Under the pieces are notes generated by a model that saw only the letters and a list, made by a program, of their open reading frames with translations, did not search any database and had not been told where the DNA came from. Made by a program: the position numbers and the translations under genes. Shown here piece by piece: positions 7,854 to 16,462 of a DNA stretch of 64,000 nt (positions are counted from its first letter, which is position 1; each line of letters begins with the position of its first letter). Source of the DNA: Streptococcus oralis (GTDB lineage Bacteria > Bacillota > Bacilli > Lactobacillales > Streptococcaceae); assembly GCF_021497885.1 (NCBI RefSeq), contig NZ_CP046523.1:229501-293500 (forward strand), read 5' to 3'.

Positions 7854-8528
7854 ATGAAAAAGAAAGCATTTGGTATTGTTTTATTGGTTTTAGCAGCTTG
7901 GATCTTGCTGCAAGGAAATTTTGGCATTCCTTCTTTGGATGGTAAAATATGGCCTTTACTTGGTATCGTCTTTTTTGCCTACCAATCAGTTGAAGCTTTG
8001 CTTCGTCGTCACCTGACATCGGCAGTTTTTACCGCTCTAGTAGCCTTAATGATTGCGAATCATTTTTATAAAATTTTTCCTATTCCAAACCAGTCCTTGT
8101 TTTGGGCTAGCATCTTAGCAGTGCTAGGTGTCGGCTATCTCACTCACTCAAGTAAGTTTTGGTATGGCAAAAAATGGTGGTACAGTGGTGAGCGAACAGT
8201 CATCACGGATAAGGAAGTCGCTTTTGGTAGTGGAACCTTCTATAAGCAGGATCAAGATCTTGTAGCCGACCAAGTGGAAGTCGCTTTTGGTGACGCAAAA
8301 ATCTACTATGATAACGCAGAGATGTTAGGTGATTTTGCCACTCTGAATATCGAAGTGGCTTTTGGTAATGCAACTGTCTATGTTCCACAACACTGGCGTG
8401 TAGACTTGAAAGTAGAAACATCCTTTGGTGCAGCCAAGGCGGACGCTCCTGTAGCGCCGACTAACAAAACCTTGATTATCCGTGGAGAAGTCGCTTTTGG
8501 TAAACTTGGTGTTGTTTACGTCAAATAA
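7854..8528 (+). CDS. LiaF-like membrane protein (N-terminal helices, C-terminal beta-repeat domain)
   Basis: This is a 224-residue protein with about four hydrophobic helices in the first ~105 residues. A soluble C-terminal domain follows with five repeats of the form (E)VAFG or VETSFG spaced about 20-25 residues apart, the pattern of the LiaF / cell-wall-active-antibiotic-response domain. LiaF inhibits the LiaRS envelope-stress system in Bacillus and streptococci. Here the partner in the operon is a LytTR regulator, not a kinase. By analogy with HdrM and BrsM it may hold that regulator inactive at the membrane, which is inference. The gene is cotranscribed, five bases after the LytTR stop. 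Confidence 0.8.
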   Translation: MKKKAFGIVLLVLAAWILLQGNFGIPSLDGKIWPLLGIVFFAYQSVEALLRRHLTSAVFTALVALMIANHFYKIFPIPNQSLFWASILAVLGVGYLTHSSKFWYGKKWWYSGERTVITDKEVAFGSGTFYKQDQDLVADQVEVAFGDAKIYYDNAEMLGDFATLNIEVAFGNATVYVPQHWRVDLKVETSFGAAKADAPVAPTNKTLIIRGEVAFGKLGVVYVK

Positions 8529-8546
8529 AAAAATATTTTAATTCTC

Positions 8547-8575
8547 TTGATAAATTCAAGAAAGTGTGATAACAT
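8547..8575 (+). promoter_or_regulatory. rpmB promoter
   Basis: TTGATA (8547-8552) and TAACAT (8570-8575) are spaced 17 bases apart with a TG upstream of the -10. The ~50-base leader that follows contains the perfect 10-bp palindrome GTGCTAGCAC. Confidence 0.7.
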
Positions 8576-8633
8576 AGTACGGTATGTGGTGCTAGCACAT
8601 CCGCTATATTAGATCTAATAGGAGGAAAACATA

Positions 8634-8822
8634 ATGGCTAAAGTATGTTACTTTACAGGTCGTAAGACTGTATCAGGAAACAACCGTTCACACGCGATGA
8701 ACCAAACAAAACGTGCCGTAAAACCAAACCTTCAAAAAGTTACTGTTCTTATCGATGGTAAACCTAAAAAAGTTTGGGCTTCAGCTCGTGCTTTGAAATC
8801 AGGTAAAGTTGAACGCGTTTAA
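8634..8822 (+). CDS. rpmB: 50S ribosomal protein L28
   Basis: This is a 62-residue basic ribosomal protein of full length. [20 protein letters not shown] and the VKPNLQKV segment are typical of bL28. AGGAGG lies upstream of the ATG. The gene is transcribed alone between its own promoter and terminator. It is followed by the asp23/fakA pair, an order common in Firmicutes. Confidence 0.97.
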   Translation: MAKVCYFTGRKTVSGNNRSHAMNQTKRAVKPNLQKVTVLIDGKPKKVWASARALKSGKVERV

Positions 8823-8830
8823 TAAAAATG

Positions 8831-8852
8831 AAAAGACCGCTTAGGTCTTTTT
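8831..8852 (+). terminator. rpmB terminator
   Basis: An AAAAGACC / GGTCTTTTT hairpin with a short loop is followed by T-rich sequence. Confidence 0.85.
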
Positions 8853-8917
8853 CTTTTGCTCTAAGGATAAAACCATTTGAAAAATAGAGTAAATATCCGC
8901 CGATACAGCATTCTGCT

Positions 8918-8946
8918 TTTACACTTGGAATGAAATATGATAAAAT
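8918..8946 (+). promoter_or_regulatory. Promoter of asp23-fakA
   Basis: TTTACA (8918-8923) and TAAAAT (8941-8946) are spaced 17 bases apart, with an extended -10 TGA. Because the -10 lies at 8941, a coding start at 8930 is excluded and the ATG at 8975 is supported. Confidence 0.75.
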
Positions 8947-8974
8947 AGAGTATCAACTAGTTGAGGTAAAAAAA

Positions 8975-9340
8975 ATGACTGTAAAAATTAATACAAAAGA
9001 TGGTCAAATCGAACTGACAGATGAAGTGATTGCAACCGTTGTAGGTGGTGCAGCAACTGAGATTTTTGGTGTGGTCGGTATGGCTAGCAAAAATACCCTC
9101 AAAGATAATTTCCAAGCCCTCCTTGGTAAGGAAAATTATGCAAAAGGTGTTGTCGTGAAGGCAGCCGAAGATGGCAGCATTGCAGTTGATGTTTATACCG
9201 TCTTGAGCTACGGAACAAAGATTAGTGAAGTCTCAAAAAACATCCAAGAGCGTGTTCGTTTTAGTTTGGAAAACCAACTAGGAATCACCGCTCAGACTGT
9301 GAATGTCTACATTCAAAATATCAAAGTTGTAGGAGAATAA
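8975..9340 (+). CDS. Asp23/Gls24 family protein
   Basis: This is a 121-residue cytoplasmic protein of the Asp23/Gls24 family (YloU-like). The core motifs are IATVVGGAATEIFGVVGMA near the N-terminus and a conserved strand VYTVLSYGTKISEV. Family members are linked to alkaline or envelope stress and often sit at the membrane. GAGGT precedes the ATG at 8975. Only two bases separate it from fakA, so the pair is one operon, as in most Firmicutes. What the conserved linkage to fatty acid kinase means is unknown. Confidence 0.9.
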   Translation: MTVKINTKDGQIELTDEVIATVVGGAATEIFGVVGMASKNTLKDNFQALLGKENYAKGVVVKAAEDGSIAVDVYTVLSYGTKISEVSKNIQERVRFSLENQLGITAQTVNVYIQNIKVVGE

Positions 9341-9342
9341 TC

Positions 9343-11010
9343 GTGTCAAAAATTACTACCAGCTTATTTCAAGAGATGGTGCAGGCTGCATCAACTCGTT
9401 TGAATAAGCAAGCTGAATATGTCAATTCATTAAACGTCTTTCCAGTTCCAGATGGAGATACTGGGACAAACATGGGAATGACCATCGAAAATGGTGCTAA
9501 AGAAGTAGCAGACAAGCCAGCTTCTACAGTTGGAGAAGTGGCGAGCATTCTTGCTAAGGGGCTCTTGATGGGTGCGCGTGGAAACTCAGGAGTTATCACG
9601 TCTCAACTTTTCCGTGGCTTCTCCCAAGCTATTAAGGAAAAAGACGAATTAACAGGTCAAGACTTGGCTCTTGCTTTCCAATCCGGTGTCGAAGTAGCTT
9701 ATAAAGCAGTTATGAAACCAGTTGAGGGAACTATTTTGACAGTTTCTCGTGGAGCGGCTATCGGTGCCAAGAAAAAAGCTGAGGAGACAGATGATGCTGT
9801 TGAGGTCATGCGTGCAGCCTTGGAAGGTGCTAAGAGAGCTCTGGCTAAGACTCCTGATATGCTCCCAGTCTTGAAAGAGGTTGGTGTCGTGGACTCAGGC
9901 GGTCAAGGTTTGGTCTTCATCTACGAGGGATTCCTTTCAGCTCTTACTGGTGAATACAGTGCTTCAGAAGACTTTGTAGCGACCCCTGCCAACATGAGTG
10001 AAATGATCAATGCAGAGCACCACAAGTCTGTAGCAGGTCATGTGGCAACTGAGGATATTACCTTCGGTTACTGTACGGAGATCATGGTTGCTCTCAAACA
10101 AGGCCCAACTTATTCTAAGGACTTTGACTATGATGAATTCCGTAACTACTTGAATGAAATTGGGGACTCGCTCCTTGTTGTCAACGATGATGAGATTGTC
10201 AAAGTTCACGTCCATACCGAAGATCCAGGTCTTGTCATGCAAGAAGGACTTAAATATGGTAGCTTGGTCAAGGTTAAAGTGGACAACATGCGTAACCAAC
10301 ACGAAGCACAAGTTGAAAAAGAAGCAGCACAAATCAGCAAGCCAGCTGAAGAGAAGGAATATGCCCTTATCGCAGTAGTAGCTGGTCAAGGATTAGCAGA
10401 TATCTTCCGTGCCCAAGGTGTGGATTATGTCATCGAAGGTGGGCAAACTATGAACCCTTCAACAGAGGACTTTATCAAGGCTGTTGAGCAAGTTAATGCT
10501 CGTAACATCATCTTCTTGCCCAACAACAAAAATATCTTTATGGCAGCTCAATCTGCCGCAGAGGTATTGGAACAACCAGCTGTTGTGGTAGAAGCACGTA
10601 CAATTCCTCAAGGGTTGACCAGTCTGCTTGCCTTTGATCCAAGCAAATCAATCGAAGAAAACAAAGAACGCATGACTGTAGCCCTCGGTGATGTCGTAAG
10701 CGGTAGTGTAACGACTGCCGTTCGCGACACAACTATCGATGGTTTGGAAATCCATGAAAATGACAATCTTGGTATGGTTGATGGGAAAATCCTTGTGTCA
10801 AACCCTGACATGCACCAAACCTTGACTGAAACTTTGAAACATATGTTGGACGAAGATAGTGAAATCGTGACTTTCTATGTCGGTGAAGATGGAAGCGAAG
10901 AACTTGCCAATGAAATTGCCCAAGAAATCGCAGAAGAATTTGAAGATGTTGAAGTAGAGATTCACCAAGGTCAACAACCTGTATATCCATATCTTTTCAG
11001 TGTGGAATGA
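9343..11010 (+). CDS. fakA: Fatty acid kinase catalytic subunit FakA (DAK2/DegV domain protein)
   Basis: This is a 555-residue protein with an N-terminal DhaL-type kinase domain (about 1-200; VPDGDTGTNMGMT is the Mg-ATP-binding signature, with GARGNSGVI after it), a middle domain and a C-terminal DegV-like domain. FakA phosphorylates fatty acids presented by FakB (DegV) proteins so that host fatty acids can enter phospholipid synthesis. No fakB lies in this window. The start is GTG at 9343, directly after the asp23 stop. The length matches the family. Confidence 0.93.
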   Translation: MSKITTSLFQEMVQAASTRLNKQAEYVNSLNVFPVPDGDTGTNMGMTIENGAKEVADKPASTVGEVASILAKGLLMGARGNSGVITSQLFRGFSQAIKEKDELTGQDLALAFQSGVEVAYKAVMKPVEGTILTVSRGAAIGAKKKAEETDDAVEVMRAALEGAKRALAKTPDMLPVLKEVGVVDSGGQGLVFIYEGFLSALTGEYSASEDFVATPANMSEMINAEHHKSVAGHVATEDITFGYCTEIMVALKQGPTYSKDFDYDEFRNYLNEIGDSLLVVNDDEIVKVHVHTEDPGLVMQEGLKYGSLVKVKVDNMRNQHEAQVEKEAAQISKPAEEKEYALIAVVAGQGLADIFRAQGVDYVIEGGQTMNPSTEDFIKAVEQVNARNIIFLPNNKNIFMAAQSAAEVLEQPAVVVEARTIPQGLTSLLAFDPSKSIEENKERMTVALGDVVSGSVTTAVRDTTIDGLEIHENDNLGMVDGKILVSNPDMHQTLTETLKHMLDEDSEIVTFYVGEDGSEELANEIAQEIAEEFEDVEVEIHQGQQPVYPYLFSVE

Positions 11011-11024
11011 AAATTTAATAGATT

Positions 11025-11057
11025 AAAAGAAAGTTGATTTTGCAACTTTCTTTTTTT
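11025..11057 (+). terminator. fakA terminator
   Basis: An AAAGAAAGTTG / CAACTTTCTTT hairpin with a six-base loop is followed by T7. Confidence 0.92.
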
Positions 11058-11071
11058 ATGACATTTGTCAT
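11058..11071. promoter_or_regulatory. Candidate NarL-type operator palindrome
   Basis: ATGACA-TT-TGTCAT is a perfect inverted repeat located about 50 bases upstream of the -10 of the next operon. A further TGACA half-site lies nearby (11081-11085). Palindromes of this ATGACA/TGTCAT form are typical targets of NarL/LuxR-type response regulators controlling adjacent ABC exporters. The regulator at 14244 is the obvious candidate binder. Confidence 0.6.
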
Positions 11072-11116
11072 ATTTCCTGGTGACAGAAGCATCTAGCTCC
11101 GCTAACTTCAAAAGAC

Positions 11117-11122
11117 TATAAT
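11117..11122 (+). promoter_or_regulatory. -10 box of the ABC/two-component operon
   Basis: A perfect TATAAT lies 27 bases upstream of the first small gene. There is no recognisable -35, consistent with activation from the palindrome upstream. Confidence 0.55.
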
Positions 11123-11148
11123 TGAAGTAGAAACTGGAGGAAGAAGAA

Positions 11149-11340
11149 ATGAAAAATAAAATGATTGTCGCAGTGAGTTTAGTAGCAGCAGGAGTTATGA
11201 CCTATCTCATGTTTTCAGGATTGGACGAGGGTTTCTATCATTTTCCTTGGGAGCTCTTTGCTGGCTTTGGAATGATGTCTTGGCTTGTCAGAGAAGGCCT
11301 GAAATTAGTCAGAGATGTGAAAAAGGAGTTTGAGGAATGA
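11149..11340 (+). CDS. Small membrane protein, first gene of the operon
   Basis: The product is a 63-residue protein I do not recognise. Residues about 5-23 and 33-50 are two hydrophobic helices, followed by a charged cytoplasmic tail rich in K and E. CTGGAGGAAGAAG is a strong ribosome site. The stop overlaps the next ATG by four bases (ATGA), indicating translational coupling with the next small gene and the ABC exporter. It may be an accessory or sensory subunit; this is inference from position. Confidence 0.8.
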   Translation: MKNKMIVAVSLVAAGVMTYLMFSGLDEGFYHFPWELFAGFGMMSWLVREGLKLVRDVKKEFEE

Positions 11341-11531
11341 AAAAAGCAATCATCTATCTCTTTATCGGCCTGTCACTCCTGGTATGGTTAGTGGAAATGT
11401 TTACTGGTTGGTTTGACCAAACCTTACTTCGCCAATTCATTCGTGGTGCTTGGGGTTTTGGATTTATGATTTTCGTTGTTTTCCCTATGGGAATGAAGTG
11501 GTTGAAAGGAGAATCTCATGACTGTGATTAA
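11337..11531 (+). CDS. Small membrane protein, second gene of the operon
   Basis: The product is a 64-residue protein with two hydrophobic helices (about 4-22 and 38-56), also unrecognised. It starts in an ATGA overlap with the preceding gene. Its 3' end overlaps the ABC ATPase start by 14 bases, which contains the ATPase gene's AAAGGAG ribosome site. Such tight packing supports a real gene in spite of its size. The function is unknown. Confidence 0.8.
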   Translation: MKKAIIYLFIGLSLLVWLVEMFTGWFDQTLLRQFIRGAWGFGFMIFVVFPMGMKWLKGESHDCD

Positions 11532-12393
11532 AGTTGAGAAATTGAGTAAGAAAATAAAAGACAAGGAAATCTTGCGTAACATCTCTTTTGAAATCAATGA
11601 CGGTGAATGTGTTGCCTTGATTGGGCCTAATGGAGCAGGAAAAACAACCTTGATTGATTGCCTCTTGGGCGACAAGTTCATGAGCTCAGGTCAGATAGCC
11701 ATTCAAGGCTTTGCACCAACAGATCCTCGATTAAAGCAGCTTATTTCTGTCTTGCCCCAAGAAAATGCAGTTGTTCAAAGCTTGAAAGTGAAAGAACTTC
11801 TATCATTTTTCAAGTCACTTTATCCCGACAGTCTCTCAGACAAAGAAATTGATGACTTGTTAAGATTCTCAGATAAGCAGAAAAATCAGCTAGCGGGCAA
11901 GTTGTCTGGTGGGCAAAAACGCTTGTTCTCTTTCGTGTTGGCTTTAATAGGTCGTCCGAAAATTCTATTTTTAGACGAGCCAACTGCTGCAATGGATACC
12001 TCGACACGTCAGCATTTTTGGGAAATTGTTAATCGATTAAAGAAAAATGGTGTCACCATTGTCTATTCTTCCCACTATATCGAAGAGGTGGAGCATACGG
12101 CTGACCGCATTTTGGTTCTCCACAAGGGAGAATTGATTCGCGATACGACGCCTTATGCTATGCGTGGTGAAGAACAAGAAAAACATTTTACGGTACCTCT
12201 AACTTATCAGGAATTTATCAGAACTTTGGACCAGGTTCAAGAGATTGAAATTAAGCAAAATGCTCTTTCCTTCACAACCAAAGAAGCCAACCATGTATGG
12301 AAAGCCTTGCAAGAACGGGGCTGCACGATCGAAGAAATTGAAGTTCGTAATCGAACTCTCTTAGACAGTATCTTCGAAACGACTCAAGACTAA
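11518..12393 (+). CDS. ABC exporter ATP-binding protein
   Basis: This is a 291-residue ATPase subunit. Walker A is GPNGAGKTT near residue 40, the signature is LSGGQKRLF and Walker B is ILFLDEPTAAMD. A C-terminal extension of about 80 residues follows the conserved H-loop (SSHYIEEVEHTADRI). It pairs with the ABC-2 permease downstream to export an unknown substrate, and the operon's kinase/regulator pair suggests response to a membrane-active compound. The start overlaps the preceding small gene. The set resembles the block next to TCS11 in S. pneumoniae, by memory of gene order. Confidence 0.92.
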   Translation: MTVIKVEKLSKKIKDKEILRNISFEINDGECVALIGPNGAGKTTLIDCLLGDKFMSSGQIAIQGFAPTDPRLKQLISVLPQENAVVQSLKVKELLSFFKSLYPDSLSDKEIDDLLRFSDKQKNQLAGKLSGGQKRLFSFVLALIGRPKILFLDEPTAAMDTSTRQHFWEIVNRLKKNGVTIVYSSHYIEEVEHTADRILVLHKGELIRDTTPYAMRGEEQEKHFTVPLTYQEFIRTLDQVQEIEIKQNALSFTTKEANHVWKALQERGCTIEEIEVRNRTLLDSIFETTQD

Positions 12394-12405
12394 AGGAGAT
12401 TGATG

Positions 12406-13140
12406 ATGAAAAATATGACAAGTCTCATGAAAGTGGAAATCATTCTGATGAAACGGCAGGCCGTCTATTACTTGCTATCCATTGGACTCCCAAGTGTGTT
12501 TTACCTTATTTTTTCTGGTATGATGTCAGGGTCAGACATTCCAGAGATTGCTCTTCAAGCCTATCTTTTTGCTATGACGCTCTTTAGTATCATGTCAAGT
12601 GCTTTTTTCAGTATCCCTAGCACACTCGAGTCTGATAAGACAAACAACTGGCAAAAATTGATTCAACATTCTCCAGTATCTATGGTAGAATATTATGTAT
12701 CAAAACTGTTCAGTACTCTGCTGACTTTCTTGTTATCAATTATTGTTGTCTTTTCGGTTGGTCATTTTGTCCGTGGAGTGACTCTACCTTGGCTTGACTG
12801 GTTGGTGATCGGAGTTATGTTGCTGGTCGGAAGCGTGGTCTTTATCAGCATGGGTGTCTTGGTGAGCTTACTTCCCAGTGCTCAATTGATGACGGTTATT
12901 GGAAATATTGCCTATATTGCTTTGGCTGTCCTAGGTGGACTATGGTTCCCCTTGAGTTCCTTCCCAGAATGGCTCCAATCCATTGGAAAATTGACCCCAA
13001 CCTACCAGCTTATGCAGGTCGTCTCTACTTATATGGAGCACCACGAGTTTAACGTTCTTTCTTCCTTGGTTGTACTAGGCTATACGGTTTTCTTTGGTGT
13101 ACTGGTAATCCAGCTGAAAAAACGGATTGAGGTAAAATAA
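12406..13140 (+). CDS. ABC-2 type exporter permease
   Basis: This is a 244-residue membrane protein with six predicted helices of the ABC-2 family, including a conserved region WFPLSSFPEWLQSIGKLTPT before the last helix that is typical of small drug/bacteriocin exporters. Three in-frame starts (TTG 12400, ATG 12403, ATG 12406) follow AAAGGAG. The last gives the best seven-base spacing. It lies 12 bases after the ATPase stop and forms the transporter with it. Confidence 0.9.
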   Translation: MKNMTSLMKVEIILMKRQAVYYLLSIGLPSVFYLIFSGMMSGSDIPEIALQAYLFAMTLFSIMSSAFFSIPSTLESDKTNNWQKLIQHSPVSMVEYYVSKLFSTLLTFLLSIIVVFSVGHFVRGVTLPWLDWLVIGVMLLVGSVVFISMGVLVSLLPSAQLMTVIGNIAYIALAVLGGLWFPLSSFPEWLQSIGKLTPTYQLMQVVSTYMEHHEFNVLSSLVVLGYTVFFGVLVIQLKKRIEVK

Positions 13141-13144
13141 ATCT

Positions 13145-14843
<1,699 letters not shown>

Positions 14844-14896
14844 TAAGAAGGGTTAAAAAATTCCGAAACGATAACTTGAATCGAAGGAAATCCATA

Positions 14897-14935
14897 CCAG
14901 AAAGGAGGAGGCAAATTGCCTCCTTTTCTGGTTTA
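14897..14935 (+). terminator. Probable terminator of the ABC/two-component operon
   Basis: CCAGAAA and AGGAGGCA pair with TGCCTCCT and TTTCTGG to form a 15-bp stem with a two-base bulge and a tetraloop. The following T-run is short (GTTTA), so efficiency is uncertain. Confidence 0.6.
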
Positions 14936-14995
14936 GAAAAGCGGTGAAAGCTAGTGTTAAAGAGTTAAAAGATCAGAATAAAAATGAAAAATATC

Positions 14996-15025
14996 TTGAC
15001 AATGAAGGAAAAATTGTGTTACAAT
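14996..15025 (+). promoter_or_regulatory. Promoter of rpsL-rpsG
   Basis: TTGACA (14996-15001) and TACAAT (15020-15025) are spaced 18 bases apart with an extended -10 TGT. It lies 137 bases upstream of rpsL, which leaves a long structured leader. The rest of 14844-15161 holds only the terminator before it and the leader after it. Confidence 0.82.
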
Positions 15026-15033
15026 AATAGACG

Positions 15034-15097
15034 GTACTTTTTACTTTTGGTCTCTCAAAAGTGTACAGGGACGTGCTGACAAATGTTGCAAAAGTAC
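15034..15097 (+). promoter_or_regulatory. rpsL leader with alternative hairpins
   Basis: GTAC and ACTTTTG (15034-15049) pair with CAAAAGT and GTAC (15056-15066) as a local hairpin. A competing 8-bp pairing is available between GTACTTTT (15034-15041) and AAAAGTAC (15090-15097). Mutually exclusive pairings in a ribosomal-protein leader suggest autogenous control; this is inferred from sequence only. Confidence 0.5.
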
Positions 15098-15161
15098 ACA
15101 CAGATGGTAGCTGTCACCAAGTGTATCATCACCAAAAATAAAAAAACACAGGAGAATGTAG

Positions 15162-15578
15162 ATGCCTACAATTAACCAATTGGTTCGCAAACCGCGTAAA
15201 TCAAAAGTAGAAAAATCTAAATCACCAGCTTTGAACGTTGGTTACAACAGTCATAAAAAAGTTCAAACAAACGTTTCTTCACCACAAAAACGTGGTGTTG
15301 CAACTCGTGTTGGAACAATGACGCCTAAAAAACCTAACTCTGCCCTTCGTAAATTCGCTCGTGTACGTTTGAGCAACCTTATCGAAGTTACTGCCTACAT
15401 CCCAGGTATCGGACACAACTTGCAAGAGCACAGCGTGGTGCTTCTTCGTGGTGGACGTGTAAAAGACCTTCCAGGGGTACGTTACCATATCGTCCGTGGT
15501 GCACTTGATACAGCAGGTGTTAACGATCGTAAACAAGGCCGTTCTAAATACGGTACTAAACGTCCGAAAAAAGCATAA
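15162..15578 (+). CDS. rpsL: 30S ribosomal protein S12
   Basis: This is a 138-residue basic protein of the 30S decoding centre. [24 protein letters not shown] and the C-terminal [18 protein letters not shown] are the universal S12 signatures. Lysine is present at position 56 in TPKKPNS, the classical streptomycin-resistance site, so this residue is wild type. ACAGGAG precedes the ATG. rpsG follows after 19 bases in the same operon. Confidence 0.98.
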   Translation: MPTINQLVRKPRKSKVEKSKSPALNVGYNSHKKVQTNVSSPQKRGVATRVGTMTPKKPNSALRKFARVRLSNLIEVTAYIPGIGHNLQEHSVVLLRGGRVKDLPGVRYHIVRGALDTAGVNDRKQGRSKYGTKRPKKA

Positions 15579-15597
15579 GGAAAGGGGATAAAGAGAA

Positions 15598-16068
15598 ATG
15601 AGTCGTAAAAATAGAGCTCCAAAGCGTGACGTATTGCCAGATCCGCTTTACAATTCACAACTAGTTACTCGTCTTATCAACCGCGTTATGCTTGACGGTA
15701 AACGTGGTACAGCTGCTTCAATCGTTTACGGTGCTTTTGAGCAAATCAAAGAAGCTACTGGTAACGATGCACTTGAAGTATTCGAAACAGCTATGGAAAA
15801 CATCATGCCTGTACTTGAAGTACGTGCACGTCGTGTTGGTGGTTCTAACTACCAAGTCCCAGTTGAAGTTCGTCCAGAACGTCGTACAACACTTGGACTT
15901 CGTTGGTTGGTAACAATCGCTCGTCTTCGTGGTGAACACACAATGCAAGACCGTCTTGCAAAAGAAATCTTGGATGCTGCTAACAACACTGGTGCAGCAG
16001 TTAAGAAACGTGAAGACACTCACCGTATGGCAGAAGCTAACCGTGCCTTCGCACACTTCCGTTGGTAA
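15598..16068 (+). CDS. rpsG: 30S ribosomal protein S7
   Basis: This is a 156-residue protein that nucleates the 30S head and contacts the E site. [20 protein letters not shown] and the C-terminal [19 protein letters not shown] are the family signatures, at full length. It is cotranscribed with rpsL. The usual next gene, fusA, is separated by a 394-base region containing two structured elements, a terminator and a new promoter. Confidence 0.98.
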
Positions 16069-16091
16069 TATAGGATGCGAAAGCGTTAAGA

Positions 16092-16165
16092 AAGTCCCAG
16101 AGAAAATAGGGAATCGAAGCAGGTTGCGATTGCAACCAATGAGATTCATCTTTTTCTCCAGACTT
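16092..16165 (+). ncRNA. Structured RNA element, copy 1
   Basis: The architecture has an outer stem (AAGTC/GACTT and GAGAAAA/TTTTCTC), conserved TAGG, a middle 5-bp stem (GAATC 16111-16115 / GATTC 16143-16147), conserved GAAGCA, and an inner hairpin (GGTTGC 16122-16127 / GCAACC 16132-16137, loop GATT). Then come AATGA and ATCTTTTTC. Copy 2 shares the unpaired bases and keeps every stem with compensatory changes. I cannot assign it to a named RNA family. Confidence 0.6.
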
Positions 16166-16196
16166 TTAGCTTGAGCTCAACTAAATCATGATGCTA

Positions 16197-16288
16197 GGAA
16201 CGGTAAGGATGCAAGGTGAAAATAGGAAACTGACGCAGTATTCGATGAATACAAGGAAGTTTATCTTTTTCACCCAGCATCCCGTTCC
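16197..16288 (+). ncRNA. Structured RNA element, copy 2
   Basis: The same plan as copy 1 appears. Outer stems are GGAACG/CGTTCC, GGATGC/GCATCC and GGTGAAAA/TTTTCACC, followed by TAGG, middle stem AAACT (16227-16231) / AGTTT (16258-16262), GACGCA, inner hairpin GTATTC (16238-16243) / GAATAC (16247-16252) with loop GAT, then AAGGA and ATCTTTTTC. Both copies are followed by TTTAGCTTGAG(C/T)TCAAC (at 16165 and 16310). It could be transcribed from the str operon or be a small mobile repeat. Confidence 0.62.
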
Positions 16289-16378
16289 AGCTCACATCGG
16301 CTAACTAACTTTAGCTTGAGTTCAACCCAACTTCCCATCTCACAAGTTGAAGCCAACATATAACATGAAAAGATTGAG

Positions 16379-16406
16379 AACGGGTGGGTCCTGCCTATCC
16401 GTTTTT
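16379..16406 (+). terminator. Terminator upstream of fusA
   Basis: AACGGGTGGG pairs with CCTATCCGTT (two G-U pairs) around a TCCTG loop, followed by T5. It closes transcripts from rpsL-rpsG just before the fusA promoter. Confidence 0.7.
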
Positions 16407-16416
16407 ATTAAAATCA

Positions 16417-16425
16417 TGTTATAAT
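16417..16425 (+). promoter_or_regulatory. fusA extended -10 promoter
   Basis: A perfect TGT-TATAAT lies about 38 bases upstream of the fusA ATG, with no clear -35. Confidence 0.7.
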
Positions 16426-16462
16426 AGAATAGAAATTAAAATAAATAGGAGAAACAAACCTC

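Noticed and set aside
15718..16149. 143-residue minus-strand frame over rpsG
   Set aside because: It is a shadow of the strongly biased codons of the ribosomal gene, rich in C, F and T without domain signs.
16092..16288. Naming the tandem elements as SPRITE, BOX or a known riboswitch
   Set aside because: I cannot confirm a match to any of these families by reading; only the shared structure is supported.
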